A DNA stretch of 64,000 bases from Nocardia asteroides (GTDB lineage: Bacteria; Actinomycetota; Actinomycetes; Mycobacteriales; Mycobacteriaceae). The stretch is from contig NZ_CP089214.1 of NCBI RefSeq assembly GCF_021183625.1, forward strand, positions 2,356,001-2,420,000. The letters are read 5' to 3'. Under the pieces are notes generated by a model. That model saw only the letters and a program-made list of their open reading frames with translations. It was not told the DNA's origin and ran no database searches. A program made the translations under genes and the position numbers. Of the stretch, positions 17,398 through 26,800 are shown piece after piece (the stretch's first letter is position 1; every line of letters begins with the position of its first letter).

Positions 17398-18269
17398 TGG
17401 CCAGCGTAACGGCCGCGGGGCGAGCGGATCTCTCCGATGCCCAATGGGCTCGATTGGAACCGTTGCTGCCCCGCGCGAAGAAGGCGGGCCGCCCGCCGCA
17501 ATGGAGCAGACGCCAGCTCATCGACGGAATCCGCTGGCGAACCCGCGTAGGCTCACCCTGGCGCGACGTCCCGCCGCAGTACGGGTCCTGGCAAGCGGTC
17601 TACGGGCTGTTCCGGCGGTGGCAGCACAACGGAGCGTGGGTGCTGATCTGGAAGATGCTGCAGGTCTATGCCGACGCCTCCGGTTCGATCCGCTGGCAGC
17701 TCAGCGTGGACTCCACGATCGTTCGCGCGCACCAGCACGCCGCCGGAGCCCGGTCGGGTCCTGCCGGTGAGCCCGGCGATCACGGGCTGGGCCGCTCACG
17801 GGGCGGGTGGACCACGAAACTACATCTGGCCTGCGAGCAAGGACTCAAACCGCTGGCGATCCTGCTCACCGCCGGCCAAGCCGGCGACAGCCCGCACCTG
17901 CCGCTGGTTCTCGACGCGATCGCGGTGCCACGCCGAGGACCGGGGCGGGCACGGCAGCGGCCGGATCGGGTGCTGGCCGACAAGGCCTACTCCTCCCGCG
18001 CCAACCGCACCTGGCTGCGTCGCCACGGCATCGCGGCCACGATCCCGAGCCCGGCTGACCAGCTCCGTCATCGCCGCAACCGCGGCAGGGCCGGTGGCCG
18101 GCCTCCGGCATGCGATCCGGTTGCCTACCGCGACCGCAACGCTGTCGAACGCGGCATCAACCAGCTCAAACAACACCGCGCCGTCGCGACCCGCTACGAC
18201 AAACTCGCCGTCCGCTACCTCGCCAGCGTCCACATCGCTGCCATCAACCACTGGCTGCGCGACCAATGA
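17397..18269 (+). CDS. IS5-family DDE transposase
   Basis: A 290-residue transposase in one uninterrupted frame. The N-terminal DUF4096-like region (DLSDAQWARLEPLLP, WRDVPPQYGSWQAVY) is followed by the catalytic core: first Asp in LSVDSTIVRAHQHAAG, second Asp in VLADKAYSSRANR, Glu in RNAVERGINQLKQHRAVA (the YREK-like signature of IS5). Start is the GTG at 17397 with GGAG five nt upstream, inside a stem-loop. Confidence 0.95.
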   Translation: MASVTAAGRADLSDAQWARLEPLLPRAKKAGRPPQWSRRQLIDGIRWRTRVGSPWRDVPPQYGSWQAVYGLFRRWQHNGAWVLIWKMLQVYADASGSIRWQLSVDSTIVRAHQHAAGARSGPAGEPGDHGLGRSRGGWTTKLHLACEQGLKPLAILLTAGQAGDSPHLPLVLDAIAVPRRGPGRARQRPDRVLADKAYSSRANRTWLRRHGIAATIPSPADQLRHRRNRGRAGGRPPACDPVAYRDRNAVERGINQLKQHRAVATRYDKLAVRYLASVHIAAINHWLRDQ

Positions 18270-18271
18270 CA

Positions 18272-18289
18272 GCTACTTCGCAACACTGC
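18272..18289 (-). repeat. Right terminal inverted repeat of the IS element
   Basis: Inverted copy of the left end; its reverse complement is GCAGTGTTGCGAAGTAGC. It is followed directly by the second CTAG target copy at 18290-18293. Confidence 0.9.
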
Positions 18290-19534
18290 CTAGGGGCGGG
18301 TGAGGGTGAGCACGGTGATGTCCGAGGGGGCGGCGGTGCGAACCGGCGGGCCCCACGCGCCCGCGCCGCGGGTGACGTAGAGCTGGGTGTCGCCGTAGCG
18401 CTCGAGGCCGAACAGGGTGGGGTTCGCCAGCCGGGCCAGCAGGTTGCCCGGAAAGACCTGGCCGCCGTGCGTGTGGCCGGAGATCTGCAGGTCGACGCCG
18501 TGCGCCCTGGCCTCCTCGATGAAGGCGGGCTGGTGCGCGAGGAGCACGACCGGGCGCGCGGGGTCGCGGCCGGCCATGGCCTTCTCCAGGTCGGGGCCGT
18601 TGCCCTCGTCCTCTCCGGCGAGGTCGTTCACCCCGGCCAGGTCGAAGCCGGGCAGCGCGACGCGCTCGTTGAGCAGCACCCGCATGCCGAGTTGCGGCAG
18701 GTAATCGACCCACTGCTGGGCGCCGGAGATGTACTCGTGGTTGCCGGTGACGAAGAAGACGCCGTGCGGGGCGCGCAGGTCGGCGAAGGGGGCGACGTCC
18801 GGGCGCAGGTCGTCGACGTCGCCGTCGACCAGGTCGCCGACCACGACGATGGCATCCGGGTTCGTGGCGTTCACCGTGTCCACCACGGTGCGGGTGAAGC
18901 CCGCGGCCAGCACCGGGCCGATGTGGGTGTCGCTGACCACCGCGAGCCGGAACCCGGCGGCCTCGGGCGGGAGCTTGGCCAGCGGGACGTCGACCTCGAG
19001 CACGCGCGGGCCGCGCAGCACGCCGTAGGTGCCGATGCCGACCGTCGCCACCGCGGCGACGGCCCCCGCCCCCGCCAGGGCCCGCGCGATCACCCTGCGG
19101 CGGGTGAGTTCGGTCGCGGCGGGCTCGGCGTCGTCCGGCTTACCGCGTCGGGCGGCGATGCGGAGCAGCAGCGGGCGCAGGACCTCGCCGACCAGGACCG
19201 CGAGCAGCAGATAGAGGAAGACGACGGCCCAGAGGTAGCCGGGCCAGGCGATGACGCGGACCACGCCGATCGGCAGCCCGGCGCGGGCGCCGACGAAGGT
19301 CGCGAGGGTGAGCAGCGGCGCGACCACGAAGAGCACCGTGCCGAGGCGGCGCGGCACCGAAGCGGTGTCGGTCGTGTCCCGCACCAGGCGGACCCAGAGA
19401 TACCGGTGCAGGGCGGCGAGCAGCGCGAGCACCAGCAGCCCGACGACGACGAACACGATGGCCACCGGGCCGACCCACTTTCCGTTCCGGCCCGTGACCT
19501 GCGCACGGACGCCGCCCACCACAGTAGCGACCAC
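18290..19534 (-). CDS. Membrane-anchored metallophosphoesterase (YkuE-like)
   Basis: About 414 residues: three to four N-terminal membrane helices (PVAIVFVVVGLLVLALLA, then TVLFVVAPLLTLATFVGA, then a helix before GEVLRPLLLRI), a short linker with a Tat-like TRRRVIARALAG segment, and a calcineurin-type phosphoesterase domain. Metal ligands are visible in VVSDTHIG, VVGDLVDG, TGNHEY, LAHQP and SGHTHGGQ. The start is uncertain among GTG codons at 19534, 19522 and 19519. Its stop TAG is read in the CTAG duplicated by the IS. The substrate is unknown; related proteins act on nucleotides or lipid headgroups. Confidence 0.85.
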   Translation of the reverse strand: MVATVVGGVRAQVTGRNGKWVGPVAIVFVVVGLLVLALLAALHRYLWVRLVRDTTDTASVPRRLGTVLFVVAPLLTLATFVGARAGLPIGVVRVIAWPGYLWAVVFLYLLLAVLVGEVLRPLLLRIAARRGKPDDAEPAATELTRRRVIARALAGAGAVAAVATVGIGTYGVLRGPRVLEVDVPLAKLPPEAAGFRLAVVSDTHIGPVLAAGFTRTVVDTVNATNPDAIVVVGDLVDGDVDDLRPDVAPFADLRAPHGVFFVTGNHEYISGAQQWVDYLPQLGMRVLLNERVALPGFDLAGVNDLAGEDEGNGPDLEKAMAGRDPARPVVLLAHQPAFIEEARAHGVDLQISGHTHGGQVFPGNLLARLANPTLFGLERYGDTQLYVTRGAGAWGPPVRTAAPSDITVLTLTRP

Positions 19535-19561
19535 TGCGCGGGACGCACCCGCGGCGGTATC

Positions 19562-19969
19562 ATGCGATCCGTGTCGAATCTGCGGATCAGTGAGGCGGCC
19601 GAGCTGCTCGGCGTGAGCGACGACACCGTGCGCCGCTGGATCGAGCAGGGCAGGCTGACCGCGATCCAGCTGCCGAACGGCCGCAAGGGGGTCGAGGGCA
19701 GGGAGCTCGCCGAGTTCCTGCGCGCCACCGCCGAGGCGCCGGAGCCCGGCGTCACCGTCGCCGCCTCGGCCCGCAACCGGTTCCGCGGCATCGTCACCCG
19801 GATCGTCAGGGACACGGTGATGGCGCAGGTCGAGCTGCAGGCCGGGCCGTTCCGGGTGGTCTCGCTGCTGAGCGCGGAGTCGGTGGACGATCTCGGCCTC
19901 GAGGTCGGCAAGGTGGCGGTTGCCTCGGTGAAATCCACGCACGTCGTCGTGGAGGTGCCGGAGCGGTGA
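19562..19969 (+). CDS. HTH-TOBE molybdate/molybdopterin-responsive protein
   Basis: A 135-residue protein. A MerR/excisionase-type helix-turn-helix (ISEAAELLGVSDDTVRRWIE) precedes a single Mop/TOBE domain (ARNRFRGIVTRIVRDTVMAQ, then SVKSTHVVVE) that binds molybdate or tungstate oxyanion. Its stop overlaps the modB start (GTGA), so it is the first gene of the modBC operon and may be its regulator. The ATG at 19562 has no clear ribosome-binding site; a GTG at 19571 is possible. Confidence 0.88.
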   Translation: MRSVSNLRISEAAELLGVSDDTVRRWIEQGRLTAIQLPNGRKGVEGRELAEFLRATAEAPEPGVTVAASARNRFRGIVTRIVRDTVMAQVELQAGPFRVVSLLSAESVDDLGLEVGKVAVASVKSTHVVVEVPER

Positions 19970-20763
19970 GCCGCCGGGTCCCCGCCCGGCGGCCGCTGCT
20001 GCTGCTGATCCCGGGCCTCGGCGGGGTGGTCTTCCTGCTCGTCCCGGTGGCCGGGCTGCTGGTGCGGGCGCCGTGGCGGGAGCTGCCCGCCCGGCTCGCG
20101 AGCCCCGAGGTGGCGACCGCGCTGCGGCTCTCGCTGGTCAGCGCGACGCTTGCCACCGGGATCTGCCTGGTGCTCGGGGTGCCGCTGGCCTGGCTGCTCG
20201 CCCGCGGCGAGCTGCCCGGCAGCGGGCTGCTGCGCGCGCTGGTGACGGTGCCGCTGGTGCTGCCGCCGGTGGTCGGCGGCGTCGCGCTGCTGCTGGTGCT
20301 CGGCAGGCGCGGGCTGATCGGGCGGTACCTGGACGAGTGGTTCGGCGTGAGCCTGCCCTTCACCACCGCCGCCGTCGTGCTCGCCGAGGCCTTCGTGGCG
20401 CTGCCGTTCCTGGTGATCGCGGTGGAGGGGGCGCTGCGCTCGGCCGACCCGAGGTACGAGGAGGCGGCGGCGACGCTCGGGGCATCGCGGTGGTACACGT
20501 TCCGCAGGGTGACGCTGCCCTCGGTGCTGCCCGGCGTGGTGGCGGGGGCGGTGCTCTGCTGGGCGCGCGCGCTCGGCGAGTTCGGCGCGACGATCACCTT
20601 CGCCGGCAACTTCCCCGGGACCACCACGACCATGCCGCTGGCGGTCTACCTGGCGCTGGAGACCGATCCGGCGGCCGCCATCGTGCTCAGCCTGGTGCTG
20701 CTCGCCGTCTCGGTGACGGTCCTGGTAGCGCTGCGCGAACGCTGGATCAGGGGGGCGCTGTGA
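19966..20763 (+). CDS. modB: Molybdate ABC transporter permease ModB
   Basis: A 265-residue inner-membrane permease. Several helices are clear (PLLLLIPGLGGVVFLLVPVA at the start), and the cytoplasmic EAA loop reads EEAAATLGASRWYTFRRVTL, with LCWARALGEFGATITFAGN characteristic of ModB/CysT-type permeases. GTG start overlaps the upstream stop; its own stop overlaps modC. No modA gene stands next to it. Confidence 0.9.
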   Translation: MSRRVPARRPLLLLIPGLGGVVFLLVPVAGLLVRAPWRELPARLASPEVATALRLSLVSATLATGICLVLGVPLAWLLARGELPGSGLLRALVTVPLVLPPVVGGVALLLVLGRRGLIGRYLDEWFGVSLPFTTAAVVLAEAFVALPFLVIAVEGALRSADPRYEEAAATLGASRWYTFRRVTLPSVLPGVVAGAVLCWARALGEFGATITFAGNFPGTTTTMPLAVYLALETDPAAAIVLSLVLLAVSVTVLVALRERWIRGAL

Positions 20764-21893
20764 CGCTGCGTGCCCGGCTCGGGGTGACCCGCGAGCGGTT
20801 CGGGCTCGACATCGAGTTCGAGGTCGCGCCGGGCGAGGTGGTGGCGCTGCTCGGGCCGAACGGCGCGGGCAAGACGACGGCGCTACGCGCGCTGGCCGGG
20901 CTCACCCCGCTCGACTCCGGCGCGGTCCGGCTCGGGGCGCGGGAGTGGGACGTGCCGCCGAAGGTCTTCGTGCCGCCGGAGCGGCGCGCGGTCGGCGTCG
21001 TCTTCCAGGACTACCTGCTCTTCGCGCACCTCAGCGCGCTGGAGAACGTGGCCTTCGGGCCGCGGGCGCGGGGGGTGCGGCGGGCCGAGGCGCGGGCACG
21101 GGCCGCGGCCGGGCTGGCCGCGGTCGGGCTGGCCGAGCAGGCCGGGAGCCGGGTGCGGGCGCTCTCCGGCGGGCAGGCGCAGCGGGTGGCGCTGGCCAGG
21201 GCGCTGGCCACCGACCCCGAGGTGCTGCTCCTGGACGAGCCACTCGCCGCACTCGACGCGGGGACCAGGGTCCGGGTGCGCGCCGACCTGGCCGGGCACC
21301 TCGGCGCGTACCGGGGGCACACCGTGCTGGTCACGCACGACCCGCTGGACGCCATGATGCTCGCCGACCGGCTGGTCATCCTGGAGCACGGGCGGGTGGT
21401 GCAGGAGGGGCCGCCCGCCGAGGTAGCCCGCCGCCCCCGCTCCGATTACGTCGCCGAACTCGTCGGGCTGAACCTGTACCGCGGGGTCGCGGCGGGCACC
21501 GAGGTCGTGGTCGGCCCCGGTGACACCGCCCGGCTCGACGAACCCGGCGACCGCGCCGCGCCCGTGCGGGACCGCGCCCCGGCACAGCACCCCGACCCCG
21601 CGCAGGGCACCTTCACCCTGGCCGAAGCGGCCGATGGCGCGGTCTTCGTCTCCTTCGCGCCGAGCGCGGTCGCGCTGCACCCGGAGCGCCCGGCGGGCAG
21701 CGCGCGCAATACCTGGCCGGTGACGGTCGCGGCCGTCGAGCAGCACGCGCACAGCACGCGGGTGCGGCTGGACGGCGCGCCCCCGGTGCTCGCCGACGTC
21801 ACCGCGGCGGCCGTCGCCGAGCTGCGCATCCGGCCGGGTGCCCGGCTCTGGGCGGCGGTCAAGGCGACGGAGATGCAGTGCTACCCGGCCTGA
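20760..21893 (+). CDS. modC: Molybdate ABC transporter ATPase ModC
   Basis: A 377-residue ATPase with Walker A LLGPNGAGKTT, Q-loop VFQDYLLFAHL, signature LSGGQAQRVALARAL, Walker B VLLLDEPLAALD and H-loop VLVTHDP. The C-terminal 130 residues form a Mop/TOBE regulatory domain (NTWPVTVAAVEQHAHSTRVR, LWAAVKATE). GTG start overlaps the modB stop by 4 nt. It powers molybdate uptake that would feed the moa/moe/mog pathway about 11 kb away. Confidence 0.92.
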   Translation: MTLRARLGVTRERFGLDIEFEVAPGEVVALLGPNGAGKTTALRALAGLTPLDSGAVRLGAREWDVPPKVFVPPERRAVGVVFQDYLLFAHLSALENVAFGPRARGVRRAEARARAAAGLAAVGLAEQAGSRVRALSGGQAQRVALARALATDPEVLLLDEPLAALDAGTRVRVRADLAGHLGAYRGHTVLVTHDPLDAMMLADRLVILEHGRVVQEGPPAEVARRPRSDYVAELVGLNLYRGVAAGTEVVVGPGDTARLDEPGDRAAPVRDRAPAQHPDPAQGTFTLAEAADGAVFVSFAPSAVALHPERPAGSARNTWPVTVAAVEQHAHSTRVRLDGAPPVLADVTAAAVAELRIRPGARLWAAVKATEMQCYPA

Positions 21894-21894
21894 C

Positions 21895-23406
21895 TCAGCT
21901 CAGCACCGGCCCGTCCTCGGCCGCCCGGAACAGCGGCAGTGCCGCCGAGTTGCTGCGGAAGACGAAATCTCGCGCGCGGCTGTCGACCTCACCGTCGGTG
22001 GCGAGCGAGACCGGCGGCCCGCTCACCCGCACCGCGATCCGCCGCACCTCGCGCCGCACGTAGGTCGGCGAGTGCTCCAGCGTCCCGGTCAGCGTCGACC
22101 ACACCAGCCGGGTCCGCGAGAAGGGCACATCCGCGCGGAGATAGCGCACGTCGAGCGTGCCGCGGTACATCTCCGGCCTCGACATCGGCACCTGGTGTGC
22201 CGGGTGGTAGCGGCCGTTGCCGACGAAGAGCATCCACAGCGCGTTCGACTCGCCGTCGACCTCGGCGTGCACCGGCCGCGCGCGCAGCAGCACCCGGATC
22301 ATGGCGAGCGCCGCTGCCGGCCACTTGCCGAGCCCGCGCTCCCACTGCTCGCGGATGCGGACGAAGTCCGGGTACCCGCCCAGGCTGGCGGTATTGACGA
22401 AATCGCGGTGCTCGCCGCCGTCCAGGTCGACCCGCGCGGTGTCGGCGAGCACCACCTCGCCCGCGTTCAGCGCGGCGACCGTGCGCGCGGGGTCCTCCAC
22501 CCCGGCGTCCCTGGCGAAGTGGTTCAGCGTGCCGCCGGGAAAGACGGCGAGCGGAAGCCCGTGCCGTACCGCCACCCCGGCGACGTAGGAGACGGTCCCG
22601 TCGCCGCCGCTCACGCCGAGCGCGGTGACCCCGCCCGCCGCGATCCCGCGCTCCAGCTCGGCGACCAGGTCGCGCTCGGGGTCGACCTCGAGCACCGTCG
22701 CCTCCGGCACCAGCCCGACCAGCTCGTCCGCGAACTGCGCGCCCGCGCCGCTGCCGGAGTGCGGGTTGACCACGAGCAGCAGCCCGCGCCCGGCGGGCAC
22801 CGGATCGACGTACTCGGCCGGGCCGAGCATGGCCGGCTCGTCGTCGCGCACCGCCCACCAGCGGTGCGTGGCCCAGGCCAGCCCGACGCCGAGCGCGGCG
22901 CCCGCCACCACGTCCGACGGCCAGTGCACCCCGATGTGGACCCGGGAGTAGGCCACCGCCACCGCCACCGGCGCCACCACCGCCGCCGCGGGCGGGCACT
23001 CCAGCGCGACCCCCGCGGTGAAGGCCGCCGCCGAGGCCGAGTGCCCGGACGGGAACGACGAGGAGACCGGCGGCTTGACCAGCCTGCGCACGAACGGCAC
23101 CGACTCGTCCGGCGGCCTGCGCCGCGGGAAGAGCGGCTTCGCCACCCCGTTGGCGGTGCCGCTGGCCAGCGCGACGGCGAGCAGCCCGCGGGCGCCGGCC
23201 CTGCGCACCGGCCGGTTGCCCGCGAGCAGCATGAGCGTGCCGGCCACCAGCCAGAGCCGGTTCTGGTTCGCACTGGTCGAGAGGAGCCGCAGCGCGCGGT
23301 CGGCCCGGCTCGGCCGCACCTCGGCGCTGCGCTCGACCAGCCACTCGTCCAGACTGCTCGCCATGCCCATCGGCCGTGCGAGACGGCGGGCCCGGTGTAA
23401 CCCCAT
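21895..23406 (-). CDS. PAP2 phosphatase - diacylglycerol kinase fusion
   Basis: A 503-residue two-domain membrane protein. Residues about 30-200 are a PAP2 lipid phosphatase: KPLFPRRRPP, SSFPSGHSAS, SRVHIGVHWPSDVVAG. Residues from about 210 are a DAGK catalytic domain: LLLVVNPHSGSG, GVSGGDGTVSYV, FPGGTLNHFA. Such fusions are found in mycolata and could exchange phosphatidate and diacylglycerol or act on polyprenyl phosphates; the direction is not known. The ATG at 23406 gives the longest form; ATGs at residues 13 and 15 are alternatives. It is convergent with modC, with one nt between stops. Confidence 0.9.
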   Translation of the reverse strand: MGLHRARRLARPMGMASSLDEWLVERSAEVRPSRADRALRLLSTSANQNRLWLVAGTLMLLAGNRPVRRAGARGLLAVALASGTANGVAKPLFPRRRPPDESVPFVRRLVKPPVSSSFPSGHSASAAAFTAGVALECPPAAAVVAPVAVAVAYSRVHIGVHWPSDVVAGAALGVGLAWATHRWWAVRDDEPAMLGPAEYVDPVPAGRGLLLVVNPHSGSGAGAQFADELVGLVPEATVLEVDPERDLVAELERGIAAGGVTALGVSGGDGTVSYVAGVAVRHGLPLAVFPGGTLNHFARDAGVEDPARTVAALNAGEVVLADTARVDLDGGEHRDFVNTASLGGYPDFVRIREQWERGLGKWPAAALAMIRVLLRARPVHAEVDGESNALWMLFVGNGRYHPAHQVPMSRPEMYRGTLDVRYLRADVPFSRTRLVWSTLTGTLEHSPTYVRREVRRIAVRVSGPPVSLATDGEVDSRARDFVFRSNSAALPLFRAAEDGPVLS

Positions 23407-23705
23407 GCCGCAGAGCCTAGCGACGAACCGGCGCGGGCGATCGGGCTCGGAAACCTTGCGGCAACATCGTGGACTTCATCCCGATGCACGTGCAATGGAA
23501 CTTACTGGTGCACAAATGCTTTGGATAAGCGATAAAAGGGCCCTTGCGCAACGTGATCTTTACCCGATTGCCATGCCAACCACCCGAAAAGCGAATAATA
23601 TTGCATCACTGCCAGTTTCGATTCGTGCGTGCGCCACTGTCTGGGCGCCTTTCGTGAGCTCTGCCCGGCACCGGCGCACCGGCGAGACTCCGGAGGAAAG
23701 CTGCC
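23407..23705. other. Long AT-richer intergenic region
   Basis: About 300 nt without a gene, less GC-rich than its surroundings (for example around 23480-23620), between the divergent PAP2-DAGK gene and a 49-codon reading frame. It likely holds promoters for both. I see no clear palindrome. Confidence 0.4.
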
Positions 23706-23855
23706 ATGATCCGCCCCGGCCCCGCGCCGTTACCCGAGCACCAGCAGATACCCGACGGCGAGGAGCCCGCGACCGCGGTCGTCTGGCCGGACCCGAGCCC
23801 ACTCACCTCCTGGTGGGCCGATGTGATGGCGCGGGAACCGGCCAACGAGAGCTAG
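23706..23855 (+). CDS. Small 49-residue protein with strong ribosome-binding site
   Basis: ATG at 23706 preceded by GGAGGAAAG at ideal spacing encodes 49 residues rich in Pro, Glu and Trp (TAVVWPDPSPLTSWWADVMA near the end). It is convergent with the NRPS gene and the two stop codons share one CTAG (23852-23855). It is not an MbtH protein: the length and the NPF and Trp pattern do not fit. Function is unknown; coding status rests on the ribosome-binding site, the composition and the tight stop overlap. Confidence 0.55.
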   Translation: MIRPGPAPLPEHQQIPDGEEPATAVVWPDPSPLTSWWADVMAREPANES

Positions 23856-26800
23856 CCGACGGTCGAGCTGGGCTGCGGCAGCAGCCCGGCCTCGCGGAAT
23901 CGGAGCAGGCACCGGTCGATCACCGCGGCGTCCACCGCCGGGCAGGTGATGCCGGTGCCCGCCAGCGCGCGCCGGGTGGCGGTGTCGTCGAGCACCAGGT
24001 CACCGACCCCGGAGTTCAGGTCGGCGTAGTTGCCGACGAGCAGCGCCGCCCGCGCCAGATCGTCACCGGGCGCGCCGCCCGCGGCCAGCCGCGCCGCGAG
24101 CACCTGCTGCGCCTCGTCCGGCGGCACGGTGCGCAGCGGGTACCCGAGCCGCTCCAGGCCGTGCAGGATCTCCTGGACCGGAGTGGGCGCGGTGTTCACC
24201 AGGTGGTACCGCTCCCCCGCCGGGATACCGCCGGTGACCAGCGCCGCGAGTGCGCGCGCCACGTAGTCCACCGGTGCCAGCGAAACAGCGGCCTCCGGCG
24301 GCACCGCGGGTGCGATGCCGAGCAGCGCGGCGGCCCTGACCATGGTCCAGAGCGAGTCGTCGGCCGCGATCAGCCCGGTGCGGGCGGAGGCGCCGACCAG
24401 CCCGGGCCGGTACACCGCGACCGGGAGGCCGCGCTCCCCCGCGCGCCGGACCAGCTGCTCGGCCACCCACTTGCTCGCCACGTACCCGTGCCGGTTCACC
24501 TCGTCGGCGGCCAGCATGCTCCGCTCGGTGACCACTCCGCTGCGGTCCGCGCCGAGCACCGCGTCAAGGGTGCTCACCAGATGCACCGGCACCACCCGCG
24601 CGGTGCTCGCCAGCCGGAGCAGCTCGCGGGTGCCGCCGACGTTCGCGGTGCGCAGTTGCTCGTAGGTCGCCAGGTGGTTGACGAGCGCACCGTTGTGCAC
24701 GATCGCGGAGAGCCGCGCGGCCAGCTCCGCGAAGACCGGCTCGTCCAGCCCCAGCCGGGGCCGGGCCAGGTCGCCGGGGAGCGCGGTGACCCGGGACGCC
24801 AGGTCGGCGGTGGCCAGCTCGTAGTGCTCGAGCGCCCGGCGCAGCCTGCGCAGCCCGTCCGCCGGGTCGGCGGCCCGGACCAGGCAGTAGATCGGGCGGT
24901 CGGTGTGGTCGAGCAGCTCGCGCAGCAGGTGGCTGCCGAGGAAGCCGGTGCCGCCGGTGAGCAGCAGCGGCCCGGCGGGATCCGCCGGTTCCACCCCGCC
25001 GACCTCGATGTCGTCGGCGAGCGCCGCGTCATCGGCGAGCCGGGCGGCGAAGGCGGCCGGGTCGTCGGCCTCGCTCGCCGCGGCCAGCGCCCGCACGGTG
25101 GCCCTGGCGAAGAGCGCGCGCGGCTCCACCCGCAGCCCGAGCCGGTCGGCCAGCGCGGTGCGCAGCGTGAAGACCAGCAGCGAGGTGCCGCCGAGCTCGA
25201 AGAAGTCGTCCTCGGGGCCGACCTCGCCCAGGTCGAGCACCTCGGCGAAGACCGCGGCGATGGCCTGCTCGCGCGCGGTCATCGGGGCGATCTCGCGGGC
25301 CGCGCGGGCGGCGTGCGCGGCCTGCGCGGCCGCCGGGTCGGCGACTGCCTCGCCGCCCGCCGCGGCCAGCACGCCGACCGGGGCGGCCGGGTCGACGAGG
25401 GCGGCGGCCAGCACCGCGCGGTACCCCGCGGCGAACCCCTCCACGCTGTCCCGGTCGAAGACCGCGGTGTCGAACCGGAAGACCGCGCGCGGCGGGTTCT
25501 CCCTGACGGTGAGGGTGAGGTCGAACTGCGCCGTCGGCTGCGGCACCTCGAGCACCTCGACCCGCAGCCCGGCCAGGGTGAGCGGCGGCGGGGCGGGCAG
25601 GTTCTCGTAGGAGAAGACGGTGCGCAGCAGCGGGTGCCCGCCGTCCAGCCGGGGTGCCCGCACCGCCTGCACGATCCGGTCGAAGGGCACGTCGGCCTGC
25701 TCGAAGGCGTCCAGCGCGGTGCCGCGGACGGCGGTGACCAGCTCGCCGAAGGTGGCCTCCGGATCGATTCCGGTGCGCAGCGGGACGGTGTTGACGAACA
25801 TGCCGACCAGGGCGTCCAGCGCCGGGTGGCCGCGGCCGGCCACCGGCGTGCCGATCACCAGGTCGTCCTTGCCGGAGAGCCGGTACAGCAGCACCGCGTA
25901 GGCGGCGAAGGCGATCATGAACGGGGTGCCGTCGGCGATGCCGCCCGCGGGGACGTCGAGCGGGATCTCCACCGTGTCGCCCTCGCCCGCGCGCTCCTCG
26001 GCCACCCGGGTCGGCAGCGGCAGGCTGTCCGGGACGTCGGTCAGCACCGTGCGCCAGTAGTCGAGCTGCTTCGCCGCGCGGGAGTCCGGGTCGGCCGGGT
26101 CGCCGAGCCGCGCCAGCTGCCAGAGCGTGTAGTCGGCGTACTGCAGCGGCAGCGCGGGCAGCTCGGCCTCGCCACCGGCGTGCGCCGCGGCGTAGGCGGC
26201 GGTCAGGTCGGCGACCAGCGGGCCGAGCGACCAGCCGTCGGCCGCGATGTGGTGCGCGACCAGCGCGAGCACGTGCTGGTCGGGGCCGAGCCGGAACAGC
26301 CGCAGCCGGACCGGCGGGTCCACCGCGACGTCGAACGGCTCCGACGCCAGCGCGTGCAGCTCGTCGCTCAGCTCCCCGGCCGGGGGGCGGGGTTCGAGGT
26401 CGAGCCCGGCCAGCACGGCGGAGACCGGCAGCACCTGCTGCCTCGCGCCCGAGCCGGACTCGGGGTAGACCGTGCGCAGCACCTCGTGTTTGTCCAGCAC
26501 CGCGCGCACCGCCGCGTGCAGCGCGGGCGGCGCCAGCGGGCCGTCCAGCCGGACCGCGACCGGGAGGTGGTAGGCCGCCGAGTCCGGGAGCAGCTGGTTC
26601 AGCAGCCAGAGCCGGAGCTGGGCCGGGGCGGGCGGGATCACCTCGGGGCGCTCGCCCGGCACCGGCTCCGGACCGCCGGGATCGGTGCCGAGCAGCGGAG
26701 CGAGCCCGGCCACGGTCGGGGTGTCGAAGACCGCGCGGACCGGCACCCGCAGCCGGGCGGCGACCCGGGTGGCGGTGAGCGAGGTGCCGCCGAGCGCGAA

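Larger units (their letters stand above)
17254..18289 (+). mobile_element. Complete IS5-type insertion sequence (1036 bp) with CTAG target duplication
   Basis: Both ends are visible. The left end GTCGTGTTGCGAAGTAGC (17254-17271) and the inverted right end (18272-18289) match at 16 of 18 positions. They are flanked by a 4-bp duplication CTAG (17250-17253 and 18290-18293), typical of the IS427 group of IS5. One intact DDE transposase gene fills the element. The sharp ends and intact gene suggest recent insertion and possible activity. Confidence 0.93.

Noticed and set aside
23706..23855. Small gene beside the NRPS considered as MbtH
   Set aside because: It is 49 residues long and lacks the MbtH NPF start and the spaced Trp pattern.
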